A stretch of DNA of 64,000 nucleotides from Amborella trichopoda (lineage: Eukaryota; Streptophyta; Magnoliopsida; Amborellales; Amborellaceae). Shown here piece after piece: positions 24,889 to 36,800 of the stretch; within the stretch, counting starts at the first letter, position 1; every line of letters begins with the position of its first letter. The notes below the pieces were generated by a model. The model was not told where the DNA came from, ran no database searches, and was given only the letters and a program-made list of their open reading frames with translations. Both the position numbers and the translations under genes were made by a program. Location of the stretch: positions 6,965,481 through 7,029,480 of the forward strand of contig NW_006495273.1 of the NCBI RefSeq assembly GCF_000471905.2, given 5' to 3'.

Positions 24889-27800
24889 TTTAGGATTTTG
24901 AGAGTTGTTTTGAAAAGTAGTTTGAGTGCTTATGGAGTATTTTATTTTATCTTAGGTTAAATGCCATTACAAGTTTTGTGTTCAAGTTGGCACTATGTTG
25001 TAAATTCATTATGAATTTTGTGTTCAAGTTAAATATAAATAAAGGTGAAGGGCCTAGGGTCATTCACGTGAGTTAGGGAAGAAAAAATGGAGCTTCAGTT
25101 TGGAGCCACAGTTAGGGATTTTGGGAAGGAAACCAGGTTTCTCTCAACTTGTACTTGTGCTTTGCTGGAAATTTTTAATTTTCTGTTTACTTCATCAAAT
25201 ACCTACATAATTTTTCTATTTTGTAGAAACAATGAAGCAGATGTTTATTCTTTACTGCCTTAAATACAATAATCCAGATGTTTAGTTCCTTTTTGTTTTT
25301 GAGAAATTTGTTTTGATGCTTGCTCATCTGCCATAGTAGATTTATTGGAAACCTACTCTCAAGTCTAAAGGGATAGCACATATCAAGATCATCACGTCCT
25401 AGTTTCAACTATGCCATAGTTCTTAGCCTCTTTCCCTTTTTTTTGTCTTGGTAAGAATGGACTCTTTTCAGTATGATGCCTTTGGGAACAAGGTTATCCA
25501 AAGTTTCATTGATTTTTATTCCATTGACTATATTGCTTTTCTGTTAGGAACCTATGGGTTTATTTGGTTTATCTTTGAGGGTATGAATTCCTAAAACAAA
25601 CGTTATAATATAATCAGTGTTGCTTGTTTGACCTTGACAATATTCTTAGTTCAGTCTGGCTTCTTTGAAGTTGTTTGCTGTCACTTATTCACAATCTTGA
25701 TTGATCCTTCTCTGGCTACTTTTCTAGGGCTCTTCCTAGAGAGTTCCTAGTTGGGAAGTTTCTCACGCTTTTGCCCCCTTCACTTATCCTTTCATGTAAT
25801 TGCTATATCCATTTTATGTTTTTTGTTCACCATGGTAGCATCCGACTTTGATTTCTCTTTTTATAAAAATATTAACCTGTTTCGCTCATTTAAATGCTAG
25901 CACAATAATGTGATAAAGACTTCTATTTTCTAATAATTTATACTTAAAATATGCTTGTTTTTGTCTATGATCTTGTTCCTCATTCAGTTAGCAGTTTTAA
26001 TAGGCTATCCATATTGCTGGTACCAAGGGAAAGGGATCGACTGCAGCATTCATATCCAATATTTTGAGGAAAGAGGGGTATTCAGTTGGTTGTTATACTA
26101 GGTATGATGATATAATTTAATACCATTTGTTTATCATGTTTCATGCTTCAAATAGCTATTTTGTGGTTTTCCCTTTTCTTGTAGTCTTGCGTCAGCAATG
26201 TATTGAGTAATCTTTTCCACTTGATAGATTTTTGGGAGTTTGTATGTTCTTAGAAGTCATAATATATTGGTAATTGTTATGCTAATTTAAAGACTCTTGC
26301 TACAACAGCTAGCATGGAAGACATGTATCTTCCAATTGATTATGTGAATAAAAATTGCTGTCATTAGTTTAGACCTTGAATAATGTTAGTTAAATGACTC
26401 AGAAATATTCTATAGTGAATTGTAGAAATTGTAACCTCAAGTTTGATACTTGGATTAGTTAACTAGTTATCTATAAGGGCCTATTTGATAACTGGATGCA
26501 AGTTCATGAACTGTAAATTTGAAGTTCCTAAAGAACTCTAAATTAGAAATTACTTAAGAAGTTCCTGGTTTCTGTGTTTGATAACCTCCTGGGAAGTTAA
26601 GAAGTTCCTGGTTTCTGTGTTTGATAACCTCTTGGGAAGTTAAGAAGTTCCTGGTTTCTGTATTAGATAACCACTTAGGAAGTTAAAGAACTGGGTATCT
26701 GTATCGGATTTGCTTCAAGTAATAAGCAAGATGTAAAAAGTTAAAATTGAGACCTAGATATTATTTATTTTTTATTAATTTGTAGAATATTATTTTTTGG
26801 GATACAATATCAATTGAATTTTTTTATTAATTTGTATAATATTAGTTTTTGAGATACAATATCCATTGAAAGTAAAGTGTGTTGGATTGAGAGAGAAAGA
26901 GAGAGTGTTATGAGAGTTCTATTGATGAGTGAGAGAAGCGTTCTAAAGAAAGAAATATTTGTACATCAATTGAAGCAGATGTTGCATAATAAACTTCATT
27001 GCACCTTAAACTTGAAGCAGTCTGTAGACAATGTCAAGCACAACCTCAATTCAATATTATGTACCAAATCACTAGTTTCATAATCGACTGTCTCAAAAAA
27101 TAGAAATCAATATATTTTCTTAACTATTGTGGGTATACAATTTGTTAAGTCTTTTTACAAATATGAATTGGAATAGGTGTTTAAATTTCATAAGTAGGTT
27201 GTCGATGACTTTTTTCTTAAACCGATTACAAACTCTCTCACCACCGTCCATATCCCAACCTCAAAAATATATCTTATTCAACAATAAAACAGCGTTGTTA
27301 TTTGTCCCACAATGTTCCCAACATTAAAAAAAAAGAAAGAAAAAGATTTAAACAACAATTAGAACTTTAATGAAAGGAAAGACTAGATGCTTCGGAAGAC
27401 AGTCTTGAGATGCCGAGATCCCTTGAGTAAGACATTGACACTTATTTCTTCCCCCTTCCACATGGCTTCAATCCGAAGTATTCTTGCCAACTATCTTCTC
27501 CACTTCGTTGAAGTATATAGGCAAAGACTTGCCTCTGTACTTAGTCACATAAGTAAACTCCTGCAAGAAGAACACACATGTATTGAATTTGTGTGAACAT
27601 TGCACCTAAACTTGCAAAACAAATTGCAGTTGAGTACCTTATCAATATACCCAAAAAGCTTATGAGGTGTATTACTCACCATCAATCCATGCATAATACA
27701 GGCAAACAGTTATTATTCACAGAAGACCAACAATATGGCCTTTTGAACCCTTCAAAATAGATAGTCACATGAACACATGCACACACACACACACCTCTAC

Positions 27801-30800
27801 CCCAAAACAGTCCTGAGCTGTGTTTGGATGCATGTGCTGCAGTAACAGTCTATGGTAGCAAAATGCACGCTCAAACCAAATTGAGCCTTTCATTTTGCTT
27901 TGTTCCATTTGTTTTAGATACTGAAGCATGTGGTTGAAAGCAACACTTTGACTGCCTTCTTGAAATACAAGACATTCAAAATGCTGAACGTTTGTGCATT
28001 TCTATAAAAAAAACAGAATCCAAAAGAAGAAAATTTCACCAACTAAATGAGATCACCCACACACTCGTCCCAGATGGAAGGCAAAAAAGGTGTGCGATGC
28101 AAAATACCTGAAGAATCTAAATCATGAAAGGAACATTTCCTCAAAATTTCTAGGTGTAAAGACAAATAAACTAGGGAACCATGACATACCCATTTATCAA
28201 CCAATTCCTTGGCCAGCTTCCTATTTGATGTGGTCTTTTCATCAGATCATGACAAAAACATAATGACCTTGCATGGTACCGAAATCAAATTTTAGTCCCA
28301 CTACTTCCATTCACAGACTACAAAGATCTGTAAAAAAAAGCTAGTTGGTAGCAAACCTTCCCCAAGCCATTTTTTTTAAGTTGTTCTGTCAAACTGCTCC
28401 ACATCAATCGGCAACTGTATCATACATGCAACACAAGCATGTATCAATCAGATCAGATGCATATAGAACTAGCACTGAAGACCTATATTTCGAACAAATA
28501 CAAGTAAGGCTCACAGAAAAGCAATCCAATGAATGAAGTTTAAGCATGATGAGGTGCATACATCAGTTAAGATATTCAGTAAAGCAGTTCGGACATTGAT
28601 ATTGGGCAAACATTCATCTAGCAGGGGCTCTAGCCAATTTTTTAGTACAGATAGCACACCGTGATCTAACTCTTGTTGGAGCTACCGTCTATAGAAACAG
28701 GCCAAATTTTGAGAAAGAACTCAAACAAGATTTAGGATATCCATAATAAAAATAATGAATAATGTAAATGCCTTTTTTTTTTTTGGAAGGAAAAACTCTT
28801 AGTAATTTCAGTGTAGGGTATTAATCAGATTAAAGTTACAATGAAGCAATGAAAGATGTCTGGCAATTTGACAGTAGATGATACATTTGACATTTGTCCT
28901 TTCGGAATCCTTATTGGGATGGAAGAGGAGGTCTCTAAGCCAACATGCTTGGATATTCCCCAAACCATCCGAAATATCACATCTTGTTGACTCAGTATCA
29001 GCAAAGAATGCATCATGAGGAATCCAATTCCCCAATAAGAGTTCCCAACCTTGTGTGTTATGTCCATAGAAGATGAGGAGATTTGGATTATTGCAATGCC
29101 TTTTCACTCAGTGGATCCAATAGTTTTTCTTTGCCAAGTCTACTCCTATCATAAATTCAGCCATAAAACCACGATTCAAGTGCATAAACACCAAAGACAC
29201 TCCATTCCATCCTTAATTTCCACAAATTTCAATGTGACCATATTTCACTCAAAACGATAAGTCAAATTCCAACCTTATTCCCAGATTTAAAAACTAATGG
29301 CTTGCAAACAAAATATAAACAAAAATTTCTTTGCAAACATATTTTATAAGATAACTAGGATTCAAACCCTAATTCCCACCTTGAAAGACTAATTTTGCCA
29401 TCAAACCTTACTTAGAGAGATGAAATTCAGACCTTTTTTTTGGGTAAGTAATGAAATTCAGACCTTAATTCCCGCACTGTTCACTAATGCTAGCTGCATT
29501 TTTCTGTTTCACATTTTACTCATTAGATAACTCAAATTCAAAACCCCATTTCTTTGTTTATATAAAATATCCAACGATTCACAAAATCAATCAATCTAAC
29601 TTTGTAGTATTGACAATAATTTATCGCCAAACTCGAACTCCAAAAAATGTAAAAAGTAACCCAACTCCAAATTCTTTACCTTTTGAACTCTTGCCAAGCC
29701 TTCTCTCTGAAGACTTTGCCCTAATTTTCTTCTCCTTGTGCGCCCTTTCTTCCTTTGGTTTCCTCTTCTTGCTCGATCCCTCCTTTCCCTTCAACTTTCC
29801 AGCTAAAAAACCTTCGTTTTCCTTAACTTCATCAGCCCAAAAAATCATTTTCAGACGAGCTTTCCTTGTTACTCTTCTTTATGAGCCTCTTTCTAGGTTT
29901 AGCTTTAGGCTCATCTTCTTCACCAGAATCCATGACTGGCGTGGGTGATCGCTCCGTTTGCCAATCGTCTTCTTCTGGTTTTGAACCCATGTCCGGATCC
30001 ATCAATGGCTCTCCATCCTCATCACGGTAACTGAATTGAAAAAAACAAAAAAAAAGGAATAATTATTATGGAAATTCACGCTGAAAAAAATGGCAAAAAA
30101 GAATTGGGAAAATCAGTGAAATAAATTGAGCTCACGGATCATCTTCATATGCCATGACTAAGAACTTGAGCTGTGGAAGAAAGACGAATCACTGGCTTCG
30201 CAGGGAAGAGAAGGGATTTTCTAGGGCTTTCAGAACAAAAATCTTTATCCGGTGGAAAATCTATGAACGAAGAGAGGGGTGCTCAACGGCGAAGAGAGGG
30301 GTGCTCAGCGGCGAAGAAGAGAAAAGAGGCTAGGGTTATCGAAGGAGAGGAAGTTACGAACTTCCAATTTTGAGTTATGCCCTTTGGGTTTTACAAAAGG
30401 ACTTGAGAAGATGAACAGTAAATTGAAGTTATGATTTGAAGTTCTCATTTTTTATCAAACATGAAAGTTGAACAGTACTAAGAAGTTCTCAACTTCCAGG
30501 AAGACACTTCCTGTTATCAAGCACGCCCTAAACATCAGAAAATACTGCTTCTTTTAGATAGGAATAGCTTGTATCATCCGATAAAAAAATTTGTGAAAAA
30601 ATTATTAGTTAATTTAAAACTGACACTAAATGATACGAAAATGAAGTTGCCTTTCATACTTTAAAACCTGCTCAGATGTTATAATCTCATGATGTCTATC
30701 ACATTGCTGAGCTACCCGCAGTTTTATGGTACTAGGTGTGTTATTTTTGAACTTCAACAATGTGAATTGCAGGAACCTGCCAGCTTCATATGAGCTGCCA

Positions 30801-33800
30801 TTATTGTTCATGGGGAAATCTATCCAAATACCTATGAGAGATGAATTATTTTACATTCTACCTATATCTTTTGATTTAATTTCGAAATGCTCATCCAAAT
30901 ACACATGGTCGTGACTTGGAATAGTTGCAATTGGGTAAAATATTAAATAGTTGATGTTGCATAAGTATTGTGATTAATTTCCCCCTTTTTTGTAGAAGTT
31001 CTAGAATCCTTGATTTGGTGATTATGATTCAAAATAGTCTCACTGAGATGATGTATGGAAATGCTGACTGAAAACCTTTCTTTTGCAATTTCATTTTCTG
31101 TTACATTTCTGCCACATTATCCTCTTGATTGCCTCTTTTGTTGCCAGGGTGTGTAGTGTTGAACCTTCAAAATCATTCGATTTACATTTTGATTTGGGCT
31201 AAGTTGCACTGGTATGGTTATGGACACTGCAACGACATCATTTTTTTATGTTTCACACATTCATTGAAATCACTAGATGCGGATACAGAATTCATTTCTA
31301 AGAATCTCTGCATCAATAGGTTTTTGAGAAGATTTTAGTTCTAAACCCATAATTGAAACTAGACAAGTTTAAAATTTGTCCAAACGAAACCGTAAAATTT
31401 GGCTTGTATGCTGATATATGAGAGATGACCGATACTCCTTGAGTTGGCAGTGGTGTAGTGCAAGATGAGATCAAGGAATATATCTCTGTGGCGTCTCTTT
31501 TTGCTTTGGTTCTCATTTTGAATGTTGAATACTGTAAATTTGCACTCTTCCATATTCTTTGTACAATGTATTTATGTAACATAGGGATTTAGAAAATGAA
31601 AAGAAGCTTCTTTTTTGTTGGGAGAAGGCTTTGATGATGATGAAAAAAGAAGCTTCCTTTTCTTTTGGAGGTCAATGCTTGGAAATATGGAGTTCGATTA
31701 AATGTCTAACAAAAATGTGTGAAGTTGAAAGAAATGTAAGAAAATATAAAAACAAAATAGAGGTATTTGATGCTTGTCCACCAAAACTTTACTGTGCTAA
31801 ATGGAGGCTACTCCATGGAATGTATGTGGTCCAAGCTCAAGCTGGTGCATTTGGAGCATGCTTAATCTAGTCAAATTGATATGTGAGCAGGACTTGTAAA
31901 AACTCACTGGTTACGGAATTCAGGGCTCTACCACAATAAGGAGTTGTATTAAGTGTTCAGAAAAATTGGGTGGAGCTCAAAGAAATGTGAAAAGGTAGAA
32001 ATATAAATTTCTCAAGATTACTGTTGTTGTTGTTTAATGCAGGCAAGTTGTCAGAGAAGGGAGAGAGAGAGATGAAAGGAATGAGAGAGAGAGAGGGAGG
32101 AGGAGTGATGCGAGACTCCAAATTGGGTCTCACACACCTCTCACACCACTTTTATATTAGAAATAAAATAAAAGGGCAAAACTGCCCATACAAACTAAAA
32201 TAGGACATATAGGTCCTATTAACTTAAATAAAAAAGAAATAAAAATTAGAAAAAAGGACTTTCAACACTCCCCCTCAAGCTGGTGCATGGATGTCATCCA
32301 TGCCCAGCTTGGAACAAATTGTTTGAAACAGATTACGACCTAGAGCTTTCATGAAGATGTCTGCCAACTGATCTATAGATTTCACATACAAAGTACACAC
32401 CTACTTACTAATGACTTTCTCTCAAATAAAATAACGATTTACTTCGATATGTTTAGTTCGCTCATGAAACACTAGATTGCTGTATATATAAGTTGCAGCT
32501 TTATTATCACAATACATCTTCATAGGCTCAGCAATAGTAAAACCCATCTCTTGCATCAATGTCTTCAGTCACATTAATTCACATATAGTATATGTCATTG
32601 CTCTATATTCGGCCTTTGCACTTCATCTAGCCACAATGTTTTGCTTCTTCTCTATGTAACCAAATTTCTAGCAATAAATGCACAATAACTTGTGGTAGAC
32701 AGTCTGTTTGATGGTGAAGCTGCCCAATCAGCATCTGAATAACCCTCAATGATCAAATGATTGTTTGATTGTAAATCAGACCTCTACTTGGAGCTCCCTT
32801 CAGGTACCTCAAAATTCTACGAACATCATCCTAGTGAGGAATCTTTTGAGAGTGCATTAACCGATTCACTATACTTACTGAGAAAGCATCATCAAGCCTA
32901 CTAATAGTCAGATGAATCCCAACTAGTCTTCTATACTTTCGTAGATCCTTAAACAACTCCCTCTTATCAGCTAATAATTTTGTATTTGAATCCATAGGAG
33001 CATCAACTGATTTAGCCCATAGTAGTTGGAAACGCTTGGGAACCCAAATCGTTTTAGGAACCGGAATCACGGCCAGCTAGACGATTCCTATCTTAGGAAT
33101 TGTTGTCCGTACAATATAATCGCGAGGAACGAGATTCTTAGTTTTTGATAATCTTGTTTCGATCAAAATAGATCCAAGTTTCATCCACATATGAAATCGA
33201 GATTCTGTCCTCCTTGGAATTGAGATTCCCATCCCCCTGGAATTGACACTCCAAGAGTCAAGATTCATTAATATGCGGAATCGAGTTTCTGACATCTATG
33301 GAATCGAGTTTATGACATATGTGGAACAGAGATATGTTGTTGTTTCGCACCATGGTTCTAACATATTTGGAATCAAGTTTCTGAAGTATATGGATCAGAG
33401 ATATATGCTAGTTTGAGATCAAGATTTAGAATAATATGGACTATGGAATGCATTTGACGATCCCTACTAGGAACCTAGATTTCATTTTTATGGAGAAGAA
33501 AGCCACAAGCACTTCTTGAGCCTCATCAACTTTAGAACCTATATTAGATGTCTCTTATTCAGAAGTTTCCCAAATTTTAAAGTGATTGTGTTGACTATTG
33601 AGCTTACATTCATTATATACAAAAGGCAAGTATTTCTAAATTTTTATTTTGACTTCATTATTATAAAGACAAAATAGAATTATGTCTACGCCATGGTTTT
33701 AATTGTATGTGTTGTATTTACCACTTATATGTTAAATTTAAAGTAAAGGCCATTTGGGGTGGCACAAGTAAAATAATGAAACCCTGCAACCACTAGAAGC

Positions 33801-36800
33801 ATTTGAAAGAAGAGTTCTACTCCAGTTGACATGGAATCAAGATTTAATCCTCATTGAAATCCATATTCAATATGTTTGGGAACGTCTACCCACAATTAAT
33901 GGGCTCAAGTTTCTAAAGATGTGTTGGATCAAGATTCTGAAATTAAGAAATCGAGTTTCCTTGGTTCGGATAAATGGTTTCTAAAGATGTGTTGAATCGA
34001 GATTCCAAAATTAAGGAACCGTCTTTCCTTGGTTCCGAAAAATGGTTTTCGAAGATGTGTCGAATCGAGATTTCGAAATTAAGTAATGAAATTTCCTTGG
34101 TTCTGAAAAACGGTTTCCGTGGATATTCCTTAACGGAAACGTGGAATCGGGTTTCGAAATCGGAAATGCGAGGTCGGTGGAGAGATTCCGGTAACTATGG
34201 TTTAGCCCCTAGCATTCTAGTCTTTGTCAGAGAATCAGTCACGTACTAACTAATGCCATGTTTTGATCTGGCTGCTTCAATTTCTAGAAAATAACTTAGC
34301 TGGTCCAAATATTATGAACATATTGTTTTAGGTGCTTCTTTAAATGAGTGATTTCTTCATGATCATTGCCTATATTGACAATATCATCAACATTACAACT
34401 AAGACAAGTATTCTGGAAAATATTATCAACATATACAACTAAGACAATTATCCTGGAGTCCTGCTTCTAAATAAACATGGATGATATGCAGGGTTGCAAT
34501 GATGAGATCAGTATGCCCCAAAAATTTCACTAAATTTCTCAAACCATGCACGCGGGGGCTGTTTTAGACCGTAATTCTTCAGCTTACATACCTCTTTTGA
34601 CTCTCCTTGAGCAACAAGCCTAGGTGGTTTTCTCCAAAGACACTTCCTCTTGTAAATCACCATGTAGAGGGCATTCTTCACATTAAGTTGCCACAATGGC
34701 CAGCCCTTGTTTGCTGCTACATATATAACTACACAGCTGGATTAAGTTTAGCAGTAGGTGCAAAAGTTTCAGAGTGATCAATGCCAAAAGGTTTGGGCGT
34801 ATCTTTTAGCAACCAACTTGGCTTTTAATCTCTTGATGGTGCCATTAGCTGATATTTTATTACATAAACCCAGCGAAACCTAACAATTCATTCAAGTTGA
34901 GTGCATTCATTTCCACTTCCATTGCTTTTTTCCACCCAATATAAGAAAGTGCTTTCTGATAAGACTTAGGGATAGAAATAGATGATCTAAAGCAAAACTT
35001 TGATATGATGGGGACAAATTTGTAAAAGGTAACAGAATGAGCAATGAGATGTTTAATACAAGACCTTACACCTTTACAAATGACAATAGGTGCATTATCA
35101 TTACTAGACGTAGAATGTGAGTCAGAAGCAGGAAGTAGATTTGTAGGCAAAGATGATGATTGAGTGGTTGGCTGTGTCGGTGGAGGGTGCCCATGTTGTA
35201 CTTTCCTTCTCGTGTAAACCTTTATAGACTGATCTTGAGGGAGATTTATGATGTGTAGAAGCAATAGGTTTAGCTGATCCAGGCAACTGAGGATGAAAAG
35301 AAGTATCATTAGGAATAGGAAGAGGAACTATAAAAGACGAGGACTGTGAGACTTTTTCCGGAGCTGGATCAAAGAAATTCGCATCAATCATGCGACCCTC
35401 TTTTGAAAAATAAGGAGTATTTCAGAAAAGGTAACATTAACATGAATAAATTTTTTTCGTAAAGTAGGATGATAGCATCAATAACCTTTCTAAAAGAATG
35501 AATACCCATTGAGGATCTAACTTATCATCGCCAGCACCCAACCCATGAACAAAGCAAATACACACTCATTGAGGAACAGCAAATAATGAAATATCAGGTA
35601 AGCGAATAGAGTGTAGTGTTTTTCAACTCATAACTGAAGATTGCATTCGATTAATTAAATAGCATGAGGTCAGCAAGGCATCCCCAATAAATATTTGGAA
35701 CATGGATATTAACCAACAAAGCACGGGTTACCTCAAGTGAATGTTGATTTTTTTTCTTTCAGCAACCCCATTATGTGGAGGAGTATATGTACAAGACGTT
35801 AGGTGTAAAATTCTATTATGGGCAAAATAATTTTGAAGTTTTCTGGAAAGATACTCTTGCATTATCATAACGTAATACACACATTCTTATCGAATTTAGT
35901 TTGATCTCCTTATGAAAATTAAAGTGGAGAAAATCTCATATCTTTCTTTTATATTTTCAGAAGAAAAAAAATTGAATCTTTGTTTTATGAAATATAGCCA
36001 TGTCATTCGTGAATGATCATCCACAAAGTTTCAAAATATTTATGCCAAACAAACTTTGTACTCTAGAAGGACTCCAGATATCATAATGAACACTATAAAT
36101 GGAGCAGGTCTCAGTGTATCAGTTCTAGGACGAAATGACACCATATGATGCTTGCCTTACTGAGAACCCTCACTTTATAAAGTAGACACAAACTCTAAAG
36201 AAGGACTAACAACTTCAAGTTATTGAGAGAAGGATGGCCCAACCGACAATGCCATAAGAAGGTAGAAGCAACAAAGTGAAGAGCAACACCAATTAGATTG
36301 TCATCCGAATAGTATAGGTCACCTGACTCATACCAGCTGTCAATAGTCGTCCTTGTCCTTAGGTCCTGAGAGACACAAGAAGAGGGGTAAAAGGTTATAG
36401 AGCAGTGAAGACATTTAGTTAATTTGCTCACAGACAACAAATTGAAAGGAACTTTTGGAACATTTAGCACATAGGACAATAAAAGGGAAGAAGTAGGCAT
36501 AACCATACACATGTCCGGACACAGTAGGCAAGGATCCACCAGCCAAAGTAACAAAGGAATTAGAAATAAACTTAGCATGAGATACAAAAGTAGAGGACTC
36601 AATAGTCATGTGGTTAGAAGCTTCTGAGTCAATAAATCGAATAATATGTTTTTGAGATGCAAGAAGCACAAAAGTACCTGAGCAAGGGTGGCAGTGGAAG
36701 TAGAAGGATGGACACTAGATTGTTGTACTTGTTTAGCAAGTTTGTTATATTCTTCTTTTGTAAGCAAAATAGACTTGCTAGTAGAATTCGACTGTAGGTG

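Larger units (their letters stand above)
26477..30529. mobile_element. PIF/Harbinger-like element carrying an IWS1 gene copy (Pack-type)
   Basis: The left terminus GGGCCTATTTGATAACTGG and the reverse complement of the right terminus GGGCGTGCTTGATAACAGG are near-identical. Both are flanked by TAA (26474-26476 and 30530-30532), the 3-bp duplication of PIF/Harbinger elements, whose plant members often start GGGCCTGTTTG. Subterminal repeats rich in aagttcctgg/ccaggaagt lie at both ends. No transposase or Myb-like ORF is visible, so it is non-autonomous. It carries a minus-strand multi-exon IWS1 fragment (28190-30155) and one unassigned exon-like frame. It sits inside intron 2 of DHFS. Confidence 0.7.

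Noticed and set aside
29487..29948. Plus-strand open frame of 153 codons
   Set aside because: It is the antisense shadow of the lysine-rich IWS1 exon on the minus strand.
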